Assembly (NCBI GenBank): GCA_002422345.1
Contig: DIUL01000004.1
Coordinates: forward strand, 3,304 to 67,303
DNA: 64,000 bases
Reading direction: 5' to 3'
Source of the DNA: Acetobacteraceae bacterium UBA6159
GTDB lineage: Bacteria > Pseudomonadota > Alphaproteobacteria > Acetobacterales > Acetobacteraceae
Below are positions 1 through 7,824 of this stretch, piece by piece; positions within the stretch are counted from its first letter, which is position 1, and every line of letters starts with the position of its first letter. Under the pieces are notes generated by a model. That model was given only the letters and a program-made list of their open reading frames with translations, was not told the DNA's origin and made no database searches. The position numbers and the translations under genes were made by a program.

Positions 1-1174
1 CCATCGCCGCCAGCAGCGCCGACCGCCGACGAGCGTATTCCGTCCGGACCCGCCGGATATGCGGCGCGAGCAGCCCCTGCCGCATGAACTCGGCCAATGT
101 CGCCTGCCCGAACGCATCCGTGCCCCGGTCCATCAACGTCCGCAGCCGCACGAAGGCCGGCACCAGCGGGGCCGGCACGACCGCGAAGCCCAGCCGCAGC
201 GCCGGGGCCAATGTCTTGCTGAAGGTCCCGCAGTAGATCACCCGCCCGGCCTTATCCAACGTCGCGAGCGGCGGCAGCGGCCGTCCCTCCCACCGGAATT
301 CGGAGTCGCAATCGTCCTCCAGAATCCACGCATTCGCCCGTCCGGCCCAGTCCAACAGCGCCAGGCGCCGCCCGATTGGCAGGGCGCCACCCAGCGGCGT
401 GGCATGGGACGGTGCGACCAATACCAGCCGAGCGTGGGGGGCGGCAGCGATTCCGGCGGCGACGTTGAGGCCTTCGGTGTCGCTGGGGACGGGCACGACC
501 TCGGCCCCCGCGGCGAGCAGGGCGCCCCGGCCGGCGATATAGCCCGGGTCCTCCACCCAGGCCGCGTCACCGGGGTCCATCAGCAGTTCGGCCGCGGTGC
601 GGAGCGCCTGTTGCGTGCCGGAGGTCACGACGATGCAGCCCGGGTCGGCGACCAGCCCGCGAGTCGCGGCCAGATGCGCGGCGATATGCTCTCGCAGGTC
701 GTGCAGGCCCTGCGGCGGCGGATAGCTGCTGAGTTCGCCGGCTAGCGGCTTCAGCACCCGGCTGGCGCAGCGCGCCCAGGCCTGGGCGGGGAACAGATCG
801 GGCGCGGGGACGCCGCCGGCGAGCAGCATCCCGTCGCGGTGATCGCGCGCGGTGGCGCTGGCCGGGATGGCGGCCAGGCGCGCGCCGCGGGTGGACAGGG
901 CGCTCGCGGCCGCCTTGGGCGGAATGGCGGGGGATGGCGCGGCATCGGGCAGGTCGGGGGCGACATAGGTGCCGGACCCGGTGCGGGCGCGGACATAGCC
1001 CTCGGCCGCCAGGCGTTCATAGGCGAGCACGACCGTCTGGCGCGCCACGCCGAGTTCGCCGGCCAGCGCCCGCGTAGGCGGCAGGCGCGCGCCGGAGGGG
1101 AGTGATCCGGTCAGGATTCCCTGCCGCAATCGTTCAAAGACGGAGAATTGCCGTGTTTGGTCTGGCGCCAACAT
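1..1174 (-). CDS. MocR/PdxR-type GntR regulator with aminotransferase-like domain (3' end outside window)
   Basis: About 391 codons are visible; the C-terminus lies beyond position 1. Residues 8-70 form a winged-helix GntR domain with the typical wing segment (ARTGSGTYVAP). A fold-type I aminotransferase domain follows from about residue 90. It contains the MocR hallmark LEDDCDSEFRWEG and the PLP-binding lysine in GTFSKTLAPALRLG (about Lys320). MocR proteins use PLP or an amino-compound adduct as effector and usually control vitamin B6, GABA, taurine or ectoine genes; the target here is probably off the left edge. The ATG at 1174 gives the expected short lead before the helix-turn-helix domain. 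The next gene upstream on the same strand is rpsU, 170 bp away, so it probably has its own promoter. The ligand is unknown. Confidence 0.9.
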   Translation of the reverse strand, partial: MLAPDQTRQFSVFERLRQGILTGSLPSGARLPPTRALAGELGVARQTVVLAYERLAAEGYVRARTGSGTYVAPDLPDAAPSPAIPPKAAASALSTRGARLAAIPASATARDHRDGMLLAGGVPAPDLFPAQAWARCASRVLKPLAGELSSYPPPQGLHDLREHIAAHLAATRGLVADPGCIVVTSGTQQALRTAAELLMDPGDAAWVEDPGYIAGRGALLAAGAEVVPVPSDTEGLNVAAGIAAAPHARLVLVAPSHATPLGGALPIGRRLALLDWAGRANAWILEDDCDSEFRWEGRPLPPLATLDKAGRVIYCGTFSKTLAPALRLGFAVVPAPLVPAFVRLRTLMDRGTDAFGQATLAEFMRQGLLAPHIRRVRTEYARRRSALLAAM

Positions 1175-1317
1175 GGGTTATGCCACTGCCTGATAGGTCC
1201 AATTGGACCCTAGCGCAGAGAATGGCCGGCCGCCAAGCATACGATGGGGCGCATAATGCGTACAAACGCAGACCGCGGCGTCTGGCTGCTATGCCTGACC
1301 CGCGGTCGGTATTCTGG

Positions 1318-1339
1318 ATCCCCCGGCGAGCCGGGGATC
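1318..1339 (-). terminator. Perfect hairpin just after rpsU
   Basis: A 10-bp perfect inverted repeat (GATCCCCGGC / GCCGGGGATC) with a 2-nt centre begins 5 nt after the rpsU stop codon. It is a plausible transcription stop or 3' stabilising stem. There is no clear T-run after it, so factor-independent termination is not certain. Confidence 0.55.
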
Positions 1340-1344
1340 GTGCG

Positions 1345-1548
1345 TTAGAAGCCCTCGCGCTCCAGCCGCTTGCGCTCCAGCTTACGGGCGCGACGAACGG
1401 CTTCCGCGGCTTCACGGGCCCGACGCTCGGACGGCTTTTCGTAGTGCCGCCGCAGCTTCATCTCCCGGAAGATTCCTTCCCGCTGCATCTTCTTCTTGAG
1501 CGCCTTGAGCGCCTGATCGACATTGTTGTCACGGACGAGAACTTGCAC
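1345..1548 (-). CDS. rpsU: 30S ribosomal protein bS21
   Basis: This small basic protein of 67 residues belongs to the head of the 30S subunit and acts in translation initiation. The N-terminus VQVLVRDNNVDQALKALKKK and the Arg/Lys-rich C-terminus (RRARKLERKRLEREGF) match alphaproteobacterial S21 closely. The start is chosen as the GTG at 1548. It restores the conserved N-terminus (start-QVLVRDN) and normal length, and AAGGAG lies 11 nt upstream. In-frame ATG and TTG codons further out would add a non-conserved extension (MSDARMEGAGGQ). It is divergent from def, 149 bp away, and close to a COQ9-family gene, an association typical of alphaproteobacteria. A strong hairpin follows the stop. Confidence 0.95.
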   Translation of the reverse strand: MQVLVRDNNVDQALKALKKKMQREGIFREMKLRRHYEKPSERRAREAAEAVRRARKLERKRLEREGF

Positions 1549-1697
1549 TTGGCCGCCTGCTCCTTCCATTCGTGCGTCCGACAATCGGACGCATGCTTGA
1601 CCGCCCGAAAGCCGGGTCGCCCGACACGGGAAGCGGGGCTATACCATGGCCTCCCAGGACCACAAACCCTATTTTCCGGCAAACGCAGGGAGTTTCC

Positions 1698-2246
1698 ATG
1701 GCCATCCTGAAGATCGCCCGCATGGGCCACCCCGTGCTGCTGCGCCGCTGTGACCCCGTGCCGGACCCCGGCGCGCCGGAAATCCGCAGGCTGGTGGCCG
1801 ATATGTTGGAAACGATGGAGGACGCGCCAGGCGTCGGCCTGGCCGCGCCGCAGGTCTATGTGCCCCTGCGGCTGTTCGTTTTTCGCGTCCCCGTCGATCG
1901 GCAGGGCACTGATCCAAACGACTCGGAAGCCGGTAACACGGTGATGATCAACCCCGAGGTCGAACTGATCGGTGACGATCGCGTGCTGGGGTGGGAGGGG
2001 TGCCTGTCGATCCCTGGCCTGCGCGCCGCCGTGCCCCGCGCCACCCGCATCCGCTATACCGGTGTCGATTGCGACGGCAACCGCGTGACGCGGGAGGCCT
2101 CGGGTTTCCACGCCCGTGTCGTGCAGCACGAATACGACCATCTGGACGGCATCCTCTATACGATGCGGCTGACCGATTTCCGGCTGTTCGGCTTCAATGA
2201 GGAACTGACCCGGATGATCGAAAACCAGAAGCAGGAGAACGCATGA
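1698..2246 (+). CDS. def: Peptide deformylase
   Basis: This cytoplasmic metalloenzyme removes the N-formyl group from nascent proteins. It has 182 residues, in the usual range. All three family motifs are present: GVGLAAPQ (motif 1), EGCLS (motif 2, metal-binding Cys) and QHEYDHLDG (motif 3, two metal-binding His and the catalytic Glu). The ATG at 1698 gives the standard start (MAILKIARMGHPVL). An upstream in-frame start would add about 40 residues of non-homologous leader and is rejected. The stop overlaps the next start (ATGA, 2243-2246), so def and the COQ9-family gene are translationally coupled. A short insertion (around RQGTDPNDSEAGN) between motifs 1 and 2 is unremarkable. Confidence 0.96.
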   Translation: MAILKIARMGHPVLLRRCDPVPDPGAPEIRRLVADMLETMEDAPGVGLAAPQVYVPLRLFVFRVPVDRQGTDPNDSEAGNTVMINPEVELIGDDRVLGWEGCLSIPGLRAAVPRATRIRYTGVDCDGNRVTREASGFHARVVQHEYDHLDGILYTMRLTDFRLFGFNEELTRMIENQKQENA

Positions 2247-2860
2247 GCCTGTTCGCAATCCCCGAGCGGCTGCCCGAACGCGACGCCGCGATCGAGGCGA
2301 TGCTGCCGCACGTGCCCTTCGACGGCTGGACGATGCGCGCGCTGCGTATGGGGCTCGCCGACGCGGGTATGCCGGTGGACGACGCCGAATTGCTGTTTCC
2401 CGGCGGAGCGGCCGACATGGTCGACACGTTCTGCGACCTGGCCGACCGCTGGATGGAACAGGATGCGGCGACCCTCGCCGAAACCCGCCTGACCGCCCGG
2501 GTGCGCGGTGTCATCGCTCTGCGCTTCGAACGCAATCGTCCGCATCGGGAAGCGATCCGGCGCGCCTTGGCCGTGCTCGCGCTGCCGATGAACGCGCGGG
2601 TGGCGGCGGCCTGTTCGGCGCGGACGGTGGACTCGATCTGGTATGCCGCGGGGGACGAGTCGGCTGATTTCTCCTGGTACACCAAGCGGGCGATCCTGAC
2701 CGGGGTCTATGGCACCACGCTGCTGTACTGGCTGCGCGACGGGTCGGAGGATGGGGCGGACACGCTGGCCTTCCTCGATCGCCGCCTGGCCGGGGTGGGC
2801 CGGATCGGCAAGCTGCGCGGGCGGCTGGATACCGCTTTGGCCCGCCTGCGCCCCGCCTGA
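2243..2860 (+). CDS. COQ9-family protein (rpsU-divergent type)
   Basis: 205 residues. COQ9 proteins are lipid-binding, TetR-like folded helpers of ubiquinone biosynthesis; the bacterial group was defined as the rpsU-divergently transcribed family. The sequence shows the typical all-helical pattern, the WTMRALRMGLADAGM segment and the conserved C-terminal part DSIWYAAGDESADFSWYTKR followed by TLLYWLRDGSED. The start ATG overlaps the def stop by 4 nt. In many alphaproteobacteria the gene sits directly opposite rpsU; here def has come between them. The probable role is binding ubiquinone precursors at the inner membrane. The family call is strong; the biochemical role is taken from the family. 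Confidence 0.88.
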   Translation: MSLFAIPERLPERDAAIEAMLPHVPFDGWTMRALRMGLADAGMPVDDAELLFPGGAADMVDTFCDLADRWMEQDAATLAETRLTARVRGVIALRFERNRPHREAIRRALAVLALPMNARVAAACSARTVDSIWYAAGDESADFSWYTKRAILTGVYGTTLLYWLRDGSEDGADTLAFLDRRLAGVGRIGKLRGRLDTALARLRPA

Positions 2861-2876
2861 AAAAAGGGAAACGTCC

Positions 2877-3686
2877 ATGACCGACCGCTACGCCGCCTAT
2901 ACCCGCCTGTCCTTCGATCGCCCGCATCCGCGCGTGCTGCGCGTGACCATGGGCTCGGGCGAGAAGCTGAACCCCGTCGATGCGACCATGCACCGGGAAC
3001 TCGGGGATATCTGGCGCGATATTGACGCCGATTCGTCCGTCAACGCGGTGATCCTGACCGGCGGACCGAAGGCGTTCTCGGCCGGCGGCGATTTCGGGAT
3101 GATCAAGGACATCATGGACGATTTCGACGCCCGGACCCGCGTCTGGAAGGAGGCGCGGGACCTCGTCTACAACATCATCAACTGCTCCAAGCCCGTGGTC
3201 AGCGCGATGCGCGGGCCGGCCGTGGGGGCGGGGCTGGTGGCGGGGCTGCTGGCGGATATCTCCATCGCCAGCAAGACGGCGCGGATCATCGACGGGCATA
3301 CGCGTCTGGGCGTCGCCGCGGGGGACCATTCGGTCATCGTCTGGCCGCTGCTCTGCGGCATGGCCAAGGCGAAGTACTATCTGCTGCTGTGCGATGCCGT
3401 GTCCGGGGAGGAAGCGGAGCGGATTGGACTGATCTCCCTGGCTGTGGACGACGCCGATCTTGATGCCAAAGCGCTGGAATGCGCGACCCGCCTGGCCGAG
3501 GGCGCGCAATCGGCGATCCGCTGGACCAAATACGCGCTGAACAACTGGCTGCGGATGGCGGGACCGTCCTTCGATGCCTCCCTGGCGCTGGAATTCTTGG
3601 GCTTCACCGGGCCGGAAGCGCGGGAGGGGCTGAATTCCCATCTGGAAAAGCGCCGGCCGAATTTTCCGCCGGTGTCGAACCTCTGA
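2877..3686 (+). CDS. Enoyl-CoA hydratase/isomerase (crotonase) family protein
   Basis: 269 residues with a crotonase fold. The first oxyanion-hole segment is AFSAGGDFGM and the second is AMRGPAVGAGLVAGLLADIS. The region that normally carries the catalytic glutamates reads GHTRLGVAAGDHSVIVWPLL, as in the subgroup with an Asp (AGD) at the active site, so the exact reaction (hydratase, isomerase or other acyl-CoA chemistry) cannot be read from sequence. The ATG at 2877 lies 16 nt after the COQ9-family stop, giving a likely shared transcript. The substrate is unknown. Confidence 0.9.
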   Translation: MTDRYAAYTRLSFDRPHPRVLRVTMGSGEKLNPVDATMHRELGDIWRDIDADSSVNAVILTGGPKAFSAGGDFGMIKDIMDDFDARTRVWKEARDLVYNIINCSKPVVSAMRGPAVGAGLVAGLLADISIASKTARIIDGHTRLGVAAGDHSVIVWPLLCGMAKAKYYLLLCDAVSGEEAERIGLISLAVDDADLDAKALECATRLAEGAQSAIRWTKYALNNWLRMAGPSFDASLALEFLGFTGPEAREGLNSHLEKRRPNFPPVSNL

Positions 3687-4003
3687 GGCTGTTCGTCTAC
3701 GGCACGCTGCTTGATCCGGCGACGTTGGCGCGCCGGGGTGGGCCTGGGTTGGCCCTGGTGCCCGCCTGCCTGGCTGGCTGGCGGCGGGTGGGGCTGCGTG
3801 GGTCGCCCTATCCCACGCTGCGGCGCGGTGGGCGGGTGCCCGGCGCGGTGATGGACGTGGGCGCCGCTGCGCTGCGTCGCCTGACCGCATACGAAGGCCC
3901 GCGCTATCGCCTGACCCGGGTTGTCGTCGCGACGCCAAGGGGCAAGATAGGGGCATGGACTTGGATCGCGGCGGGCGCCACGCACCGCCCTTGGAAGGGA
4001 TGA
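3683..4003 (+). CDS. Gamma-glutamylcyclotransferase (AIG2/GGCT-like) family protein, unusual start
   Basis: About 106 residues. The opening LRLFVYGTLLDPATL is the family's glycine-rich substrate loop, and Glu in TAYEGPRYRLTR is the expected catalytic acid. Such enzymes cyclise gamma-glutamyl-amines to 5-oxoproline. No ATG, GTG or TTG exists in frame near the motif; the nearest in-frame standard start is about 200 nt upstream, deep inside the crotonase gene (ATG at 3479). The call uses CTG at 3683, which overlaps the crotonase TGA and would allow coupled re-initiation. A longer product starting at 3479 is possible but would carry a non-homologous leader. The gene ends 6 nt before the next start. 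The family is fairly certain; the start is not. Confidence 0.7.
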   Translation: MRLFVYGTLLDPATLARRGGPGLALVPACLAGWRRVGLRGSPYPTLRRGGRVPGAVMDVGAAALRRLTAYEGPRYRLTRVVVATPRGKIGAWTWIAAGATHRPWKG

Positions 4004-4009
4004 AGCGCG

Positions 4010-5134
4010 ATGATGCAGCCACCTCCGGCACAGCCCGGCATGCGCGAGGATGAGATCGACACCCCCGCGCTGGTCATCGACCTCGACGCCTTCGAATACA
4101 ACCTGGACCACATGGCGGCGCTGCTGGCCCCGACCGGGGTGAAGCTGCGCGCCCATGCCAAGACGCATAAATCTCCGGTCATCGCCAAGTTGCAGATGGC
4201 GCGCGGCGCGGTCGGGCAATGCGTGCAGAAGACCACGGAAGCCGAGGTGCTGGCCTGGGGCGGCATCCCCGACATCCTGATCAGCAATGAGGTCGTGGGC
4301 GCCGCCAAGCTCGCCCGTGTCTGCGCCTTGTCGCGGATCACCAACATCGCCCTGTGTGTCGATGATCCGCTTCAGGTGGCGGCGATCGAGGCGGCCGCGT
4401 CCGATGCCGGCATCCGCATGACCGTGCTGGTCGAGATCGATGTCGGCGCCGCCCGCTGCGGCGTGCCGGCCGGCCCCGAGGCCGTGGCGCTGTCCCAGCG
4501 CATCGCGGCGTCCAAGCATCTGCGCTTCGGCGGGCTGCAGGCCTACCAGGGCAGCGCCCAGCACAAGCGCACGGTCGCCGAACGCCGGACCCTAATCGAC
4601 GGCGCTATCGATGCCTCCCGCCGGACGGTCGAGCAACTGCGCCAGCAGGGATTGGACTGCCCGATCGTCGGCGGCGCGGGCACCGGGACATTCCAATTGG
4701 AGGCGGCGTCGGGCGTCTATACCGAAATGCAGGCCGGCAGCTACGTGTTCATGGACGCGGACTACGCCCGCAACCTCGATGCAGGCGGCGCGCCGGTCAG
4801 CACGTTCCGCCATGCGCTGTTCGTGCTGGCGACGGTCATGAGCGCGCCGCGCCGAGGCCTCGCCGTGCTCGACGCGGGGCATAAGGCGGTGGCGGTGGAC
4901 TCGGGGATGCCAACGCTGTGGCAGAAGCCGGATATCCGCTACGTCAGCGCGTCCGACGAACACGGCAAGCTGGATGTGGGCAGCGAGACGGAGATGCCAA
5001 AGCTGGGCGAAAAGCTGCGCCTGGTGCCGGGGCATTGCGACCCGACGGTGGACAAATACGACTGGTATGTGGGCGTGCGGAAGGGGCGGGTGGAGTGCCT
5101 TTGGCCCGTGGCGGCGCGGGGTGGGTTGAGCTGA
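4010..5134 (+). CDS. DSD1-family PLP enzyme (D-threonine / 3-hydroxyaspartate aldolase type)
   Basis: 374 residues with an alanine racemase-like N-terminal barrel (fold type III). The PLP-binding Lys sits in LRAHAKTHKSP. The C-terminal metal site of this family is visible as LVPGHCDPTVDKYD. Members are zinc- or manganese-dependent D-threonine aldolases, D-serine dehydratases or 3-hydroxy-aspartate aldolases; the substrate cannot be decided here. The start ATGATG at 4010 lies 6 nt after the GGCT-like stop, making it the last gene of the def run. A hairpin lies 36 nt downstream. Confidence 0.88.
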   Translation: MMQPPPAQPGMREDEIDTPALVIDLDAFEYNLDHMAALLAPTGVKLRAHAKTHKSPVIAKLQMARGAVGQCVQKTTEAEVLAWGGIPDILISNEVVGAAKLARVCALSRITNIALCVDDPLQVAAIEAAASDAGIRMTVLVEIDVGAARCGVPAGPEAVALSQRIAASKHLRFGGLQAYQGSAQHKRTVAERRTLIDGAIDASRRTVEQLRQQGLDCPIVGGAGTGTFQLEAASGVYTEMQAGSYVFMDADYARNLDAGGAPVSTFRHALFVLATVMSAPRRGLAVLDAGHKAVAVDSGMPTLWQKPDIRYVSASDEHGKLDVGSETEMPKLGEKLRLVPGHCDPTVDKYDWYVGVRKGRVECLWPVAARGGLS

Positions 5135-5169
5135 GAGTGGCTCTGGGCGGAGCGTTAACCGGCGTGCCT

Positions 5170-5195
5170 ATCCACGGCAGGGAAAAGCCGTGGAT
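5170..5195. terminator. Hairpin between convergent genes
   Basis: ATCCACGGC and GCCGTGGAT form a 9-bp perfect stem around an 8-nt loop in the 122-bp gap between the aldolase gene (plus strand) and the DUF2237 gene (minus strand). The position suits a bidirectional stop, but neither side has a good T-run. Confidence 0.4.
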
Positions 5196-5256
5196 GGCGG
5201 GCCTTCGCCCGCCACGACGTGGATGGGCCGATCGCGCGCGCTGACCGCCCCAACAC

Positions 5257-5661
5257 CTAAGCCAAATCCACCGAATACCGCGTCAAATCCACCAACGCGC
5301 AATGCCGCAGCGCCCCTTCCTCGGTCGCCTTCAGCACCACCTGGGGCGCCGCGTTCGCCTCCAAGGCCTCCTGCCACCGAGGCGCGCACAGGCACCACCG
5401 GTCCCCCGGCTTCAGCCCCGCGAACCCGAACTCCGGCCGAGGCGTGGAAAGGTCGTTCCCTGACGCCTTGCTGAACGCCAGGAATTCCTCCGTCATCACG
5501 GCGCAGACCGTGTGGCTGCCGACATCCTCGGGTGCGGTGTCGCAGCAGCCATTGCGGAAGAAACCGGTCATCGGCTCAGACGAGCACATGGCCAGCGGCC
5601 CACCCAGCACGTTGCGGGAAGGGCGCCGGCCCGGACGCCGACCGGTTTCATCGAATGGCAT
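5257..5661 (-). CDS. DUF2237 family protein
   Basis: 134 residues, full length for the family. Conserved signature pieces are NVLGGPLAMCSSEPMTGFFR, NGCCDTAPEDVGSHTVCAVM and GNDLSTPRPEFGFAGLKPGD. No biochemical function is established for DUF2237. Several conserved Cys and acidic residues suggest metal or cofactor binding, but that is inference. The gene starts 3 nt after the nusB stop, so it is probably the last gene of the riboflavin-nusB transcript. Confidence 0.85.
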   Translation of the reverse strand: MPFDETGRRPGRRPSRNVLGGPLAMCSSEPMTGFFRNGCCDTAPEDVGSHTVCAVMTEEFLAFSKASGNDLSTPRPEFGFAGLKPGDRWCLCAPRWQEALEANAAPQVVLKATEEGALRHCALVDLTRYSVDLA

Positions 5662-5664
5662 GCC

Positions 5665-6165
5665 TTACCCTCCTGACCGCTCCGCCCGCGCGAAATCATC
5701 GGGCCGCAACAACCGCGCCAGCCGATCGAGCACGGCATTCGCCAAGCCCGCCTCGGGGCCGGTGAAGAACCCCCGCGCGACATCCAGATACTCGTTGATC
5801 ACGACCCGCGCCGGCGGCCCGTCGGCCATCGCGAGCTCCGCCCCACCGGCACGCAGTAGCGCCCGCAACACCGGGTCCAGCCGGTTGATCGGCCAGTCGG
5901 CCGGCAAGGCCTGGGCCAGCATCGCGTCGATGGTTTCCTGCTGGCGGATCGTGGCGCGGACGATGCGGCTGAACAGCGGCACCTCCGCGTCCGGAATCCG
6001 CCCGTCCTCGAAGCCCGCGCCGCTGGGCGGTTCGCCCAGCCGATGGCGGATGAACTGGTCGATCACCGTTTCCGGGCTGTCGCCGGCCTGCTCGCTCTGG
6101 AACAGCGCCTGCACCGCGGCCACGCGCGAGGCGGTGCGGGAACGGGTCTTGGGTGCCTTGCTCAT
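5665..6165 (-). CDS. nusB: Transcription antitermination factor NusB
   Basis: 166 residues of all-helical RNA-binding protein that works with NusE/S10 on boxA in rRNA operons. Family features are SRVAAVQALFQ near the N-terminus, WPINRLDPVLRALLRAG in the middle and ARVVINEYLDVARGF followed by the C-terminal GLANAVLDRLA. The ATG at 6165 (MSKAPKTRSRTASR) gives the normal basic start; an in-frame extension upstream is not conserved. It lies 25 nt downstream of ribH, the classic ribH-nusB order. It is longer than E. coli NusB (139 residues) mainly through an insertion around residues 45-60, common in alphaproteobacteria. Confidence 0.95.
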   Translation of the reverse strand: MSKAPKTRSRTASRVAAVQALFQSEQAGDSPETVIDQFIRHRLGEPPSGAGFEDGRIPDAEVPLFSRIVRATIRQQETIDAMLAQALPADWPINRLDPVLRALLRAGGAELAMADGPPARVVINEYLDVARGFFTGPEAGLANAVLDRLARLLRPDDFARAERSGG

Positions 6166-6190
6166 GACCGGTTCGATTGGAACCCCTGGA

Positions 6191-6673
6191 TCATGCGGCC
6201 CCCAGATGGCGGGCGGCATTGATCTGGATCAGAGCGGCGGCGGCGGCCTCGGCCCCCTTGTTGTGGCCATCCTGGCCCGACCGCGCCTCGGCCTGCGCCA
6301 GCGTGTCACAGGTCAGCAGCCCGGTGCCCAGGCACATGCCGAACTGCAAGGACACGTCCAGCATCGCCTGCATCGTGGCGGCGCAGATGAAGTCGTAATG
6401 GTCGGTCTCGCCACGGATCACGCAGCCCAGGGCCACGAAACCATCGTACCGCTTCGACCCGCGCATCGCGAGCCGCAGCACCTGCGGCAGCTCATAGGCG
6501 CCGGCGACGTCCAGGACCTCGCAGGTGCCGCCTGCCTCATTGATGATGCGTTCAGCCCCGGTGGTCATCCCGTTGATCACGGTCCGGTAATAGGGCGCGC
6601 GCACGATCAGCAGATGCGGCGCGGGCCCGGCGACCGCGGGCGCCGAGGGAAGGGCGGCGTCCTGAGTGCTCAT
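6191..6673 (-). CDS. ribH: 6,7-dimethyl-8-ribityllumazine synthase
   Basis: 160 residues. The enzyme condenses 5-amino-6-ribitylamino-uracil with 3,4-dihydroxy-2-butanone 4-phosphate, the penultimate riboflavin step. Motifs include VLDVAGAYELPQ, the phosphate-binding GCVIRGETDHYDFI with the catalytic His, and LGTGLLTCDTLAQA. The C-terminal NKGAEAAAAAL is standard. The start overlaps the upstream ribB stop by 4 nt (ATGA, 6670-6673), so translation is coupled. The reading frame continues far upstream of 6673, but that part is antisense or out of frame to ribB and is not protein-like. Confidence 0.95.
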   Translation of the reverse strand: MSTQDAALPSAPAVAGPAPHLLIVRAPYYRTVINGMTTGAERIINEAGGTCEVLDVAGAYELPQVLRLAMRGSKRYDGFVALGCVIRGETDHYDFICAATMQAMLDVSLQFGMCLGTGLLTCDTLAQAEARSGQDGHNKGAEAAAAALIQINAARHLGAA

Positions 6674-7824
6674 ACTTCGTATCCTCCGCCGACGATGTCC
6701 GGGATCGGCCGTTGTTCGATGATGTTGAGGCCATAGCCTTCCAGGCCGACCACGGTGCGGCGGCGGTTGGTCAGCAGCACCATGTCCTTGACGCCAAGGT
6801 CGAGCAGGATCTGTGCCCCGATGCCATAGTCGCGCAGAACCTTCTGTGGCTTCTCGTTCTGCGAGAGCTGCCGCACCCGTTCGGCGAGCGCGGTCTTGCG
6901 ATGCTCCCGGATCAGCACGACGACGCCGCGGCCGGCCTTCGCGATCATGTGCATGGAATTGTGGATCGAAATCCAATGCGGAGAGGCGGTCATGTCGTCC
7001 AGCAGGTCGACGGCGTGCATCCGCACCAGGATCGGGCCGGGGGCGCTCAGGTCGCCCTTCACCAGTGCCAGGTGCTCCTGATACTCGACCGTGTTGGCAT
7101 AGACGACCGCGCGCCATTCGCCGCCGGCGGGGTGCTTGTAGCTGCCTTCCTCCACCTTGCGGACCAGGCGCTCGGTGATGCGCCGGTGCGCGATCAGGTC
7201 GGCGATCGTCCCCAGCTTGAGGTTGTGCATCTGCGCGAAGGCCACCAGGTCCGGCATGCGCGCCATGGTGCCGTCGTCGTTCATGATCTCGCAGATCACG
7301 GCGGCCGGGTACAGGCCGGCGCTGCGGGCGAAATCGACGGAGGCCTCGGTATGGCCGGCACGCACCAGCGTGCCACCTTCGCGCGCCATCAGCGGGAACA
7401 CATGCCCCGGCGTGGTGATGTCGTCGCGCCCGCTTTCCGGGTTGATCGCGACAGCCACGGTCCGCGCGCGGTCGGCGGCGGAGATGCCGGTCGTCACACC
7501 TTCCCGCGCCTCGATCGACACGGTGAACGCGGTCTGGTGGCGCGTGCCGTTCTGCTGGCTCATGAGCGGCAGGCCGAGCTGCTCCACCCGCTGGCGGGTC
7601 ATGGCGAGGCAGATCAGGCCGCGCGCGTACTTGGCCATGAAGTTGATCGCGTCGGGCGTGGCGAACTGGGCGGGGATGATCAGGTCGCCCTCGTTCTCCC
7701 GGTCCTCGTCATCCACCAGGATGAACATGCGGCCGTTGCGCGCTTCCTCGATCAGGTCGGCGGCCGGTGAGATGAACTTCGACAGTTCGGTCTTCACCGG
7801 CGGTTCGTAGAAAAGGTTTTCCAT
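6670..7824 (-). CDS. ribB: 3,4-dihydroxy-2-butanone 4-phosphate synthase with degenerate GTP cyclohydrolase II domain
   Basis: 384 residues. The N-terminal RibB domain (about 18-215) is intact: the acidic loop DDEDRENEGDL, then TTGISAADRA and GHVFPLMAREGG-type motifs and the catalytic-site HTEASVDFARSAG. The C-terminal domain (about 225-384) has the RibA fold but has lost the zinc site: where GCH II has three Cys, this protein reads VRMHAVDLLDDMTASPHWIS with no Cys, and the EGR loop is REHRK. It should therefore make the butanone phosphate but not hydrolyse GTP, so a separate ribA is expected elsewhere. Such RibB-X proteins are common in proteobacteria. It shares one nucleotide with the ribE stop and overlaps ribH by 4 nt. 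Confidence 0.93.
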   Translation of the reverse strand: MENLFYEPPVKTELSKFISPAADLIEEARNGRMFILVDDEDRENEGDLIIPAQFATPDAINFMAKYARGLICLAMTRQRVEQLGLPLMSQQNGTRHQTAFTVSIEAREGVTTGISAADRARTVAVAINPESGRDDITTPGHVFPLMAREGGTLVRAGHTEASVDFARSAGLYPAAVICEIMNDDGTMARMPDLVAFAQMHNLKLGTIADLIAHRRITERLVRKVEEGSYKHPAGGEWRAVVYANTVEYQEHLALVKGDLSAPGPILVRMHAVDLLDDMTASPHWISIHNSMHMIAKAGRGVVVLIREHRKTALAERVRQLSQNEKPQKVLRDYGIGAQILLDLGVKDMVLLTNRRRTVVGLEGYGLNIIEQRPIPDIVGGGYEV

